This document shows positions 8,244 to 17,334 of a stretch of DNA of 20,837 nt, in pieces. Source of the DNA: Chara braunii (Eukaryota; Streptophyta; Charophyceae; Charales; Characeae). The DNA lies in contig BFEA01000368.1 in the NCBI GenBank assembly GCA_003427395.1, positions 1,221,750 to 1,242,586 on the forward strand. Direction: 5' to 3'. The notes beneath the pieces are model-generated. The model did no database searches. It was not told where the DNA came from and worked only from the letters and a program-made list of their open reading frames with translations. Both the position numbers and the translations under genes were made by a program. How positions within the stretch are numbered: the first letter of the stretch is position 1; every line of letters begins with the position of its first letter.

Positions 8244-9653
8244 TTATAGTCCGACGTTTTCTGGTAGTACGCATTTTATTAGTTTGAAATATGCAGCGAG
8301 ATCTTTTGTAAAGGGTTTTAATGTGAAGAGGGCATACCGGTTAACGACACGTGATACTATGATGTATCCTTGCTGAGGCAAGTTGTGTTTCCAATTGTGG
8401 TTCTCCATTTCGGCCTTCCAGTTAGCCACTATGAGCCATGACAGTGTCCCGCCTTGCACTTTGTAAGCGGTGGAAAAGATTGCGCTTACGAAAGGGAATT
8501 GTTTAAGCCAGAGTGTGCAAGTACGTTGCGGCATGCCTCGAAGCATGGGCAGCTGAAGCTTAATGGGAGCAAACGATGTTCTGTGAAAGACGGGGTATAT
8601 ATCCGATGGCAAGTCTGTGGCAAGTGTTCACGGAAATTGTTTGTAAGGTCCACAACGAGGAACACGAACAAGTGTAATGTCTGGTTGTGTATTGGGGACA
8701 AGTACGTGAATATTTGCATTAGTATCGTGGAATGTAGAGAATGTCGCGTCTGCCGGGAATTGCAGAGAATGAAGGAAGCCGAACGTGCCATTGGCAATAC
8801 CGCTAGCGGGGTCAACATTTTGAGTGAAAACAATCGGCATGCTGAGGACAAGATCAAAAAAGGGTGCAAGATTGTTGAGTGCATTATCAGGTAAAGACAT
8901 TATATAATCAATGTCATGTTTGTCCCGCCCTCTTAAAATGCCGCCAAAATCAGCCTGTATCTGTATCGGGTAATGGCCAGGTGGCAGGCGATGCGACAAA
9001 GCATGTATAGTTATGGCTGAGATATGTCCGTGTTTCATTATCCGGTGTGACGAAAATTGAGAAACGTTTATCTTTTTTGGTAAGGCCGACTGGTGAGAGG
9101 TCATCGCTGATGTTGTCGGTAAGTCTGCTATTGATGATATCTATGAACGTGTCATCCCAAACGCCCATTCTCGCAGCTTTGCAATGTTCGCCCCATTCAA
9201 GATCGGACAGAAAATGAATATTTTCATCGAGAACGACAAATCAAACGCCAGAGGGCGAAAGCTTCATGATCGGACGTTGTATGTGCAAGTTTCGGCGCGG
9301 GTCTTTTATATATTGATATGCCTTTAACAGGCGGTAGCTGAAACCAGTCACCCAGGGGAAGCATATGTATCCCGCCAAAAGGAATGTCAAGTTTACGAGC
9401 GTGGGGAAGGGCAAAATCAAGGCGAATGTATTGTTCTTTAGTAATCTTTACTCATCATAATGATCTCATCTATTACCAACAACGCTAGTTCAGGCGTAAA
9501 CCCGATAATACCCTTAAGTTGTTCTTGGCGTTGCAAAAAAAAGTGGTCAGATTCGAAGTTATGCATGCCCAGCCAACTATGCAGCGTAACACCTCTGATA
9601 GCGACGACGGTTTTTCCCGTCATCGCTATTTTAACAAGGTTTTTAGGATGTCG
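8244..9653 (-). pseudogene. Helitron PIF1-like helicase, C part
   Basis: Pieces in order: TGKTVVAIRGVTLHSWLGM and LLVIDEIIMMSKD (motif Ia and DE box, 9623-9438). A one-base shift leads to DIPFGGIHMLPLGDWFQLPP (motif III, GDxxQLPP, about 9400-9335) and HEAFALWRL. Another shift gives VVLDENIHFLSDLEWGEH and DTFIDIINSRLTDN (to 8950). A third shift gives FGGILRGRDKHD, MPIVFTQNVDPASGIANGTF (domain 2B), TGA at 8628-8630, then SAIFSTAYKVQGGTLSWLIV (motif V) and QQGYIIVSRVVNR (motif VI), ending VLPENVGL with TAA at 8244-8246. All expected helicase motifs are present in order, so loss of function comes from point damage, not deletion. The frame after TAA continues open into the linker. Confidence 0.85.
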
Positions 9654-10835
9654 TCATGCATTCGCAATAGCTTGGATGACGTCAATCACACGGGATTTGC
9701 CAGTACCGCCTTCCCCTGTAATGAACATAAGCAGTTGCTGTGTTCTTATTGTGTCCGACATAATGCCTAAATCGGCGCCGCATGGCTGCTCGGCGGAAGA
9801 AGTTCGTGACAATGACGTGTTCAACAAAGCCTTTGCCACCAAAGCGAAAGCAACATGTTGTTTTTTGTTCAACGAGAAGGCTGCACATGTTTCAGATATT
9901 GTAGGTAAATAGAGTAGTAATGAAGGTGTAGACGGAGACTGGGGGTTGTATATAGAGTTCGTTGGTTGGAGCGCATCAGTCACAAGTTTCAACCGTGTCG
10001 GGAGAGGAATATTGTTCCAGACGACAACGTCGGCAGGGTTTTCGGGCGGATGAAGTGGCGATAGTATGGGTATTTTTTTTGTCCATGCAAAGGCAACATC
10101 GAGATCTAGAACAGTTTGAACACACAAGGTGGTGGCAAAAGATGACCTCAGACCTTGCAGGTTTTTGTAAGAGTCAATAGCTAAAAGGGCAGATGTGTCC
10201 ATCATTCGTTGAGAAGAGTTATCATTCGTCGCAGTCGCTACAGAATCGATGATTGGTACATACATCTCATCTTCATTCAAAACGTCAGCCTGCATTTCAT
10301 GAGTCATGTCGATGGCAAACGCAGGAATGATTGGGACCTCCTCAACATCCGAATTGAACGATGATACAGATACTGAATCGTTTTCAGGATTACCGTTGTC
10401 ATCGTCCGTCATGCGTGTTTTGCGTGCTTCAGTCGCACGTTTACGAACAGTGTGGTAATCTTGCATTTGTAAGTACACACCGCATGCAAACGATGGCATA
10501 TTTTCATAAAAGGAAAAGAATGTTGATGACCAAGTATCGCCTTCTTGTAGCAGATCAGACAAAGCACGAAATGATTTGAATAGCAACAATGTTAACTGCG
10601 CAAGTCGTGTCATTGACAAGTCATTAGTACAAAGTCTGTGATCAGGGATACGCATGGAGTAAGGAATCACCGGTATACATGGGTGTCTATGTCTAGCCAA
10701 AGATTTATGCAGGCGGAGCGGATGGCCTTCCAAAAACAAGTTGTCTTTGCTAAGTCCATGACAGAAGTCGGAACGATAATAGTACATAGCGAACTCATAC
10801 AAAGAAAGCGTAGTAAGATGGAGAAGTTTGAACAT
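9654..10835 (-). pseudogene. Helitron connector and PIF1-like helicase N part (Walker A)
   Basis: The longest open frame in the window (393 codons). Its N-terminal half links Rep to the helicase and includes an acidic, Ser/Asn-rich stretch (NPENDSVSVSSFNSDVEEVP). Near its end, LNKKQHVAFALVAKALL is the Q-motif-like lead-in of PIF1 helicases. MFITGEGGTGKSRVIDVIQA (about 9732-9673) is Walker A with the catalytic Lys-Ser. TGA at 9654-9656 interrupts an otherwise continuous frame into the next piece; a Trp codon one base away would fit the family. Confidence 0.9.
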
Positions 10836-11513
10836 GTAGTTGCCAAGCGGGCGTGTAAGAACGAAAATTTTATGAGCTAGTTCCAGTGACCACGATGTAT
10901 CATCGTCGTTGCGAAGCTAGCGGAGCATATGGTAGAGGGGGAGGACTCTATATGTATGACTAGTGTAAACACACGAGCGTCGGGGGATATACAGTGCGCA
11001 CAAAGGACCGACCGTTTCTTGCTTATTTGTGATACTGAAGAGCTGGGATGATAGTCGTCGACGTGTTTTTGTTTCGGCGGAGAGAACGTTTGATTCTTTC
11101 ATGAGAGCTTCATATTGTTGGCGTGCATCGAAAGCAGCCAGCCGAAGTGCGATCATACAATCAACATTGTGTTGATATTTTGTTGTATATTTGCATGAGT
11201 ACTGAATTCGTTCTGCTGCTTTTGTGCCACAGAAAAGCGGTTGAATGTCATGGTCGCACTTATATGTCGGGAGAATAACATCATTATAGGCATTTACATA
11301 TTCATCGTCGAGTGCACGAGGGAGTGCAACCCCTATGGTAAGGATGACTGTGTGCTTACGATGTTCTTTGGGAAAGCCATAACGACAGACCTCCTCAGAC
11401 CGGGTCATGCAGGAGTTCTTGAAACAGGATTTCGTGTGTGCCCAGTAGTGGGTCTGAACAAAATAGGTAAGTGGGATCAAAATTTCCTGTAACGAAAGCA
11501 ACCTCAGCGGCAT
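10836..11513 (-). pseudogene. Helitron Rep nuclease, two-tyrosine segment
   Basis: HTKSCFKN ... EEVCRYGFPKEHR is the conserved zinc-like 'H.T.C.K ... CRFGFP' block. It is followed by LPRALDDEYVNAYND, YKCDHDIQPLFCGTKAAERI, and then QYSCKYTTKYQ. The Tyr codons at 11201-11199 and 11189-11187 stand three residues apart, as in the Y2 active site (family form Y..KY.TK) that attaches covalently to DNA ends. The frame then has one TAG (10917-10919, between MLR and LRN) and runs on unchanged into the helicase connector, so connector and Rep form one reading frame. The first roughly 25 codons overlap an alternative frame used before the shift. Confidence 0.85.
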
Positions 11514-12100
11514 TGCTAATGAGTTTATACTGCTTGCATGAGTGTGGAATGAATCTTGAAGGAGGCGGAGATGTGTGGCACGTCATGCGTTCCTTTGTTC
11601 ACAGTCATTATAGCCCATATGTGCATGATAGGTAGTCATTGCTAGGCGGTAGAAATATTGAGAGCTAAATAATGCTCGACAGTGTGCACAGTGTATAGTC
11701 GCAGGTTCAGCAGGAGGGAAACAATGGTCCTTCCGACGAGGCATACCATAAGCCGATGGATGTATGGGGTGCGGGACATAGGCAGGAGGCAAGGTACGAC
11801 ATTTCGGATAGGGAGAAGTTAGAATATCATGTCGTGGTTGTGTCGCAACAATACTGTCAAGTTGTGTCAATGTATTTTGCAACAAGATCACTGAACTGCG
11901 GGTCTTCGCTTTGTACAGTATCGAAATCAAAGGTAGTGCATGGAGCATCCTCAAGCCAAACAAGGCAGTGTAGGTGGAGTGTCATACGGCCTTGTCTTTC
12001 GACCATACAAAAATAAACTTTTGTTGTTTCGAAAAGCCCTCCATCAGCGTTTGTTTTGCTAGCTTTGTTGTCAAAACTTAGGACATCAAGAAGGTGTTGA
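11395..12100 (-). pseudogene. Helitron Rep nuclease, HUH motif and middle part
   Basis: After the shift near 12085 the frame reads VLSFDNKASKTNADGG and then VERQGRMTLHLHCLVWLED. His-Leu-His at 11976-11968 is the metal-binding HUH pair of rolling-circle nucleases (family form VE.Q.RGTLH.H...W). The frame runs on to FSDLVAKYIDTT, where an apparent 10-base insertion near 11856-11867 breaks it. The next frame resumes as LDSIVATQPRHDILTSPYPK, then a HCAHC-containing block to 11583. Another shift gives SRFIPHSCKQYK ... GNFDPTYLF to about 11440. At least three indels lie inside this segment, more than in its neighbours. Confidence 0.8.
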
Positions 12101-13113
12101 CGAGGCGATCAAACAAGCGTGCACATGCAACATTGTCTGCCATGGGCAATGGTTTCAGATCGTCCATGGAAACATTGGGATCATAAACAAAAATGTCGCA
12201 AAATGTTTTGATGTCGAGCAAACCTACGTATGATGCAAGAATGTACGACGTATCAGTGTTGGGCGTAAGCTTGATGAACAAATCAGGTTGTCCAAAGCGG
12301 TCACATGTCGTGAAAGTCTCCCGGTGTTGTGAACGTCGTTCAACATTGCTCCCCCAAACGTATGCGGATGCACAGTCTATATGACGTAACAGTTGATCGA
12401 CAGAGGGATCAACGTTCTTCACAGTGTGACCGCATCTTCGTCGCCGTGCATTTTGCAACCTTTTTTTTAACATATCACTTGTTATTTCAGCGAAGGGTAT
12501 ATATATATGAGGGCGGGGTTTGCATGTGATGTTAGACATGGTGTAGCCTCTATCAAGAGAAAGGCGGTCAAAAAATGTCATTATGTAATATGAATCCTGT
12601 GCGAACCGACGATGATTAAGCAAAGAGTAATATTGTGTACATAGATATTTTGAAACTGACACTTGTCTGTATGTCTCGCCACAGTGTCCTCTTCCATACG
12701 GGAACAGGTGAGGGTACATTTTAGCGTTCAATTCCGGGTTGAAAAGATTAGCGAATTTACACGATATGTATACGGCATACACCAAATCATCAGACGTGGA
12801 ATTGTGAGACATTTGCATGACAGAATTTTCTGTGAACGGATCCAGTGTCGCAGTGGAATGTCCGAAGATTACGAACTTTTCAATGTAAATGGTCTCGTTA
12901 AATGTCTCCTAAGGGCTATGAAGGCCTTGCTGTTGGTCGTCCAGATGGTCGGCGTCTTCTACATTATCCGATAGCTTCTCGATAACATGGTTAGACACAT
13001 AATTTGGAATGTCACGAGGCAGACTGTTCAGCATCGCCGTGTCGATATTTATGCCACTATACAATCCATTATGTATTGTATATAATGTAAGCAGGTCTTT
13101 GACAATGTAATGT
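12078..13113 (-). pseudogene. Helitron protein: Helitron_like_N domain
   Basis: A single frame with one TAG (12909-12911, between HSP and ETF). It contains FNPELNAKMYPHLFPYGRGH, the hallmark 'N..fP.LFP.G.G' of Helitron_like_N, then the VSKYLCTQYYSLLNHRRFAQD segment, an Arg/Lys block (KKRLQNARRRR), and FGQPDLFIKLTPN, matching the conserved 'GxPxLFxTLT' stretch. It ends at LVNTFLMS, followed by TAA. Shifting one base there continues directly into the Rep HUH segment. This part of the protein precedes the catalytic core in all such elements and is among the best-preserved pieces here. Confidence 0.85.
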
Positions 13114-14084
13114 CTAACGAAATGTTTTTTTTTTAATTTGGAGAAGTTGTGTGTCTGTAAAAGGTCGTCTAAGAATTATGCGGTAAGACATATCTCTAGT
13201 TAACGATTCGGGAAGAAGCGTGGCAGCAGGTCTAAGGATCGCATCAAAGACAAGGAGATGTGAACGTATCGAACGGTGTTGTCCACCACGCATGACTTTT
13301 GTCTGGATAAGAATGTTCGTCAAACTTGTCATGAGGAACTTAGGCCATGTCGCATCATGCAGAGGTTCACGCAGTTTGCCAATGAAGATTCTGAAGTGGT
13401 TTGCAATAACAAACTTAGGGAGATGCAAATGTCTGCGTGGATTGAAGAGTGGGCAATCACACTGTATGCACATATTGAAAGTGGGGTTGTTAGGGTCATC
13501 ACATGTGATGCCTCTGCGGGATAACATCATACCTGCGAAGGCGAGGCTTAAGTCCGAGCAATCATAGCAAGCGAGAAGGTACGGATGAAGTGACGGGTCA
13601 GGGTTATACAAATATTTTTGCATAATACCGATAACGTCTTTTTGTTCTATAGAATATGTTTTGCTCTCATGTCGAAGCACAAGCATATCGCAAACGCAGC
13701 ATGCGACCTCTTCGAGATGTGTAGGGCCAAGTTTATCTACAAACCGCCTTGCAACGTTGTCTTTGGTATCGTCAGTCACAGGACATATGAAGGTCGGAGG
13801 GGGGCAGGTGCCGTTGGGATGATCTCGTGCAAGCTATTTGAGGCAAACATGACGGACTGCGTTAGCTGTAGTGAGGCGAAAAGCGGAGTTATGACAAAGT
13901 CGTGGGGATTGTTCCTGCGAGACGCTTTCCAAAGGCAGAGATGGAGAGGTGGGTGTTGTCTCAGAGGAAATAACAGATTTTTGGCGTGCCAATTATTTCA
14001 GCGGAAGTCTATTCGATGTTTTCTGCGAATTGTTCATCTATTAATTGTCCATGTTAAAGGCAGAGGCGGTGAACGTGCAGGCCG
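13114..14084 (-). pseudogene. Helitron protein: Cys-rich block and DUF6570-like domain
   Basis: One uninterrupted frame of 221 codons ends at 13114. It begins with a Cys-rich segment (EEVACCVCDML ... LACYDCSDLS ... MCIQCDCPLFNPRR), probably zinc-binding. It continues with HLPKFVIANHFRIF, then WPKFLMTSLTNILIQTKVMRGG and a R-S-H-L-L-V-F-D block, the signature of DUF6570 in Helitron proteins (PKF-x-IANGxxIG ... QRxxRGHVIVF). Upstream the same frame links to the Arg-rich repeats through a Ser/Thr/Pro-rich linker with stops at 14041-14043 (TAA), 14038-14040 (TAG), 13993-13995 (TAA) and 13834-13836 (TAG). It ends in a frameshift at a run of ten A (13134-13125); nine would keep the frame. Confidence 0.75.
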
Positions 14085-14280
14085 TAACGTTGCCAAATAT
14101 GTCTTGACGCCTTTTCTTTTCTCGAGTCTGCCTGTGCTACGCTGCGTCCCGTTTGAGACGTTTTTTTCGAGCTTCAGGAGTTTCATTTTCTCTGCGCAAA
14201 CGCCATGCAGCTCTTTCTCTAGCCAAACGTTTTTCTCTTTCTTCCGGAGTCTCAGCAGGACCATGTTTGTAGCCGCCACC
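14085..14280 (-). pseudogene. Helitron protein N terminus: Arg/Glu-rich repeats
   Basis: The minus strand reads AETPEEREKRLARER, then AAWRLRRENETPEARK and KRLKRDAA before TAG (14137-14139), then HRQTREKKRRQD. These ETPE(E/A)R-x-KRL units are the charged, probably helical repeats often seen at the start of Helitron and related proteins. The stop sits where Gln (CAG) is natural. No in-frame ATG precedes the repeats; the upstream frame is open to a TGA near 14370. The start may therefore lie behind a frameshift or in an upstream exon. A TATA-like CATATAAAG lies at 14319-14311. Confidence 0.6.
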
Positions 14281-14310
14281 GAAAAGGAAAGGCAATCTAC
14301 ATAGGACGTT

Positions 14311-14319
14311 CTTTATATG
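14311..14319 (-). promoter_or_regulatory. Possible TATA box of the Helitron gene
   Basis: The minus strand reads CATATAAAG about 30-40 bases before the first recognisable Helitron codons. It is plausible by position, but the protein start is not defined, so this is weak. Confidence 0.2.
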
Positions 14320-14654
14320 AGATAGGGCGAACTTAATTGATGAAGTCAGACAGGACAGGGGAAAAGATCATGGTCTATATTTGTAACCAGGAGCAAAAAC
14401 GGGCAGTGTGTATACCTTCTGCCTTAACAAAGGCTTTCTATTCTGGGGAGGCGGGAAGGCGGCAAATAGCAAAACAGCAGGCAGACAGATAAGCAATGAT
14501 AGCTGCAAACGAAGCGTTAGATAAAAGCAAAGTGAAGAAATTCTGTTTGTAAGCGTATGTGTAGGGGTGAATATGTATACATAGTCTTGTTTCGATAAAC
14601 ATTGTATCGGAACCGCAACAGGCATGAGCTTCGCTGCATATGGAAAAAGCAAAC

Positions 14655-14734
14655 CGCAAAGAAAGACAATGCAAAAGGCAAAGACAGGACAACGAGCTAA
14701 AAAATGCATGAACATGGCAAGAACCAGAAGACAG
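14655..14734. repeat. Diverged repeat, copy 1 (pairs with 16726-16807)
   Basis: AAAGACAATGCAAAAGG ... AAAATGCATGAA ... CAGAAGACA recurs in the same order and spacing at 16726-16807, in direct orientation. Minus-strand frames across both copies read as hydrophobic, membrane-like peptides, but in different frames, so coding is not established. Confidence 0.6.
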
Positions 14735-14908
14735 ACTAGTCCAACAGTCGCCGTTAATATTAGACAAGAAATCATATGTAGAACATTCCCATTTTATCAT
14801 TGGCAAGGACAAGTAGTTATGTGAAAGGCATAACAAATATTGTTGTACTACCAATGTTTCTGCCATGCCAATCGAGCCTGTAGAGTTCGAATTGTAACGG
14901 ATGTCATG

Positions 14909-15123
14909 GAAAACAGAGGGAGCGGAGATGTAGCAGAAAGAAATTATGAAAACATGGTGGCCAGAGTCTCTTGAGAGGTGAAGCCGTCCTTTCCCCCTTC
15001 CCCCCTTTGCACATAGACAAACTAAAAAAAAAAGAGGCTGGGAGGGGTTTTGTAAGCGGTAAAGACCCGAAAAGAAACAGAGATGTGAAGCGGCACACAA
15101 ACATTGATAGTTATGTTGAACCT
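14909..15123. repeat. Diverged direct repeat, copy 1
   Basis: Pairs with 15458-15679. Shared blocks in order are CTCTTGAGAGGTGAAG, a C-rich run, an A-rich run followed by GAGG, TGTAAG-GGTAAA, GAtGTGAA-C, and ACACAAACAT-GATAGTTA. Small indels separate the copies. Minus-strand frames in both start MFV(C/W), then a Phe-rich hydrophobic stretch, but they shift apart after about 25 codons, so I do not call a gene. A shard of a second Helitron begins right after this copy. Confidence 0.75.
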
Positions 15124-15134
15124 GATAACATTGT

Positions 15135-15240
15135 GGAGCTATAGTTCAGTGATCTTGTTGCAAAATATGTGGACAGTATTGTGAAGAAGAGGAGAAAGAT
15201 GACCAAGAGGAAAAAGATGATCGTGACATGTTGGAAGACC
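15135..15240 (+). pseudogene. Shard of a second Helitron Rep gene, opposite strand
   Basis: Reading the plus strand from 15142: TAG, then FSDLVAKYVDSIV, followed (after a shift) by an acidic EEEEKDDQEEKDDRDM stretch. The DNA from 15143 to about 15167 is identical for some 25 bases to the minus strand of the main Helitron near 11899-11875 (QFSDLVAKYID). The TAG here stands exactly where the main copy has CAG. Downstream the shard lacks about 10 bases found in the main copy, keeping DSIV in frame. Only this short piece is recognised. Confidence 0.6.
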
Positions 15241-15457
15241 GGTGGGCGTGTAAGGGTTTTTTGTTTTTTTCAAAACTTTGCTGTATCAAGGCTCGGGACA
15301 GGCTGTCCGAAAGAGGAGTAGGAAAGAAAAAGTGTCGTACGCGGGTGGTTGAACCAGGGATGAGTAAGGACTATGATCAGTGATGATGCTAGCAACTGCT
15401 AACCGGTAAGGTTATTTAACCGACATGGCAGGGGAGCTATTGTCCTTGAGCGGTAAA

Positions 15458-15679
15458 CCATGAGACAAGACAGAGGGGGTGGGGGTGCAACAAGATGAAT
15501 TGACAAAAAGACAGTGGTCAGGGCCTCTTGAGAGGTGAAGCTCCCCCTTCTCCTCGCTCTTCCACATACACACACAAAAAAAAAAAAAGAGGGAGGGCGA
15601 GGTTGTGTAAGGGGTAAAAAACCAAAAAGAAAGGAAGATGTGAACCACCACACAAACATCGATAGTTAAGTTGAGCTTG
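15458..15679. repeat. Diverged direct repeat, copy 2
   Basis: Second copy of the repeat at 14909-15123, about 550 bases away, same orientation, with a longer A run (about 15575-15588). The two copies bracket the Helitron shard at 15135-15240. No terminal inverted repeats or target duplications could be fixed by eye. Confidence 0.75.
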
Positions 15680-16725
15680 AGGCTATTGTATCTGCCATCG
15701 TTGGACAACGACTATCGTCATTTTCTGAGCATCTTTGCAAATATAGCAGAAAATGAATGTGAGACTATTGGCCAGATCCATGTGCCGAGCAAGCGGCATA
15801 CTTCAGTCGGTCAGGCACATGAGTGACATTCAGGAGGTCGTCGGTCTAATCCCCCCTGATCGTCTGGGTATGCTTTGTGCCAATCGATTGAGACAGTCGG
15901 CTTGCTCGTGGCTTGATGGGGGCAAACGAAGTAGATGGGAAGCACAGGTGTGAAGAAAATGCTTGGTCTTTGTGTCACCTACTCCCCCAAACCACCGGTC
16001 GATCCGCTCAACTCCTTGACCAATATCGATTAGGGTGGCCGGTAAGCGAGAGGAAACTATGATTGCAGGAGTCTTTTGTATAAGCTAACTATGCTTGCAG
16101 GACCATCGTTCTGTAGGTGGTGGGGCCGGAACAGAGAAAAAAATATAACTTAGGTTTATTAAAACGGGGGGCAAACCACGAGGGAGATAGAAATTGAAGT
16201 AATTATTGCACAAAGTGTCAAGATAGAGTTATGAATTGCAGTTAAGGCAGGGTGTCCAACACAACTTTCTGGTGAGGCATGGCGCATGAACCGCAATTGT
16301 AAGCTGTAGCAATTATAACTTTTTTTTGTGACTCCACTAAAGTTGCCCGAAAAAAATAGGACATGCATGAGTGCGCTCCCATCAATTCGCTCAGTTTTCT
16401 CAACTTCCTCATAGTGCATAGAACACAATGAACCATAAACACACAATGATCACTTAACAGAGATTGCATTACACCTACACAGGTAACCAACCCTACACTG
16501 TCTACACATACTCGTGTAGTTCGCATATGTTATGACATATATAGCATACATAGCATCTTAGCAACGATCTTCGCATGTATGCCGACAAGAGCCGCACTTT
16601 GTTTTTGCAGAACCTGCAGTTTAAGGAGAGCAGGGAAGAATATGGATACAAATTGTTGCTTAACAAGATGTTGCAGGGGGGATAGAATAGGCACGACGTT
16701 GACTGCACATAGAAACAACATTTGA
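15680..16725. other. No gene recognised
   Basis: Short frames on both strands (66-95 codons) without motifs. Nothing here is supported beyond ordinary spacer sequence. Confidence 0.4.
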
Positions 16726-16807
16726 AATCACAATGAAAGACAATGCAAAAGGAAAGATGACGCTCGTGAGGAGAAAAATGCATGAATATAACAGGAAACA
16801 GAAGACA
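16726..16807. repeat. Diverged repeat, copy 2 (pairs with 14655-14734)
   Basis: Shares AAAGACAATGCAAAAGG, AAAAATGCATGAA and CAGAAGACA with 14655-14734 in the same order. The distance between the copies is about 2.07 kb. Confidence 0.6.
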
Positions 16808-17334
16808 TGCGAAGCAAATAATTTATGCAAATATTTGTGATAACCACTTATGCACACAACAAAATATTGTTGGAACTGCTGATGGTCCTGAAATTGCAAT
16901 TGCTAATTATGTTACTAGTATTATTGCAGTCACAACCATTACTTCTACTCTTAGTGTTATTAGTGTTGTCATTTATATGATGGTTAATGCCGATATAGAG
17001 ACCAGAAAATAAAAGACAGTTTTTTTTTTGGCTTCGCTCTATGGTGCGAAGAAGGATGCGACCTGAAAGAAAAAAAAAATGACAGGTTAAGGAAACCGAA
17101 GTAGGTTTCTGGCAGGAGGGACAACCGTCGTTTACGAAGTTCGACAAACAAAAGGTAAACATAAGGAGCATGAAGACGAAAAATTTTCCTCTCAAAAAAA
17201 AAAAAAAAACGAACAAGGAGGAAAAAAAACACAAAGAAGACGAAAAAAAATTATGAAAACACTCATATTTTTTTGCGGCGCTTGATAACAAAAAAAGATA
17301 TTTGGCTTCGCCACATAACCACGGCGACGATCCA
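16808..17334. other. Homopolymer-rich spacer with CTTCGC hairpin
   Basis: Numerous A or T runs of 8 to 16 bases. At 17032-17051 a perfect hairpin (CTTCGC, 8-base loop, GCGAAG) has the same stem as the one at 3605-3624, and TTTGGCTTCGC-like sequence recurs at 17301-17311. This lies downstream of Ulp1-like copy 2. No gene is recognised. Confidence 0.45.

Larger units (their letters stand above)
7135..14320 (-). mobile_element. Decayed autonomous Helitron, coding region with Ulp1-like extension
   Basis: The order of domains is diagnostic of a Helitron replication protein: Arg-rich repeats, DUF6570-like, Helitron_like_N, HUH Rep with two tyrosines, and a PIF1-like helicase. Such proteins cut one strand, roll-circle replicate and unwind the element. 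Here the frame continues into a Ulp1-like protease fold. The true termini were not found: no convincing 5' TC end, nor a 3' hairpin followed by CTRR, could be matched to this orientation, so the limits given are those of the coding matter. Multiple frameshifts and in-frame stops show it is not intact as assembled. The paralogous genes downstream (6312-6961, 4641-5650) may belong to the same element. Confidence 0.85.

Noticed and set aside
7135-14320. Nuclear genetic code with TAG/TAA as Gln as the explanation for the open structure
   Set aside because: Tempting because many stops fit Gln, but TGA stops and several frameshifts also occur and CAA/CAG are used far more than TAR in the same frames; decay is simpler. 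Kept only as a test in the findings.
14438-15100. 220-codon minus-strand frame with hydrophobic segments
   Set aside because: It runs across an A-rich/C-rich direct repeat whose other copy does not keep the frame; length alone is not significant.
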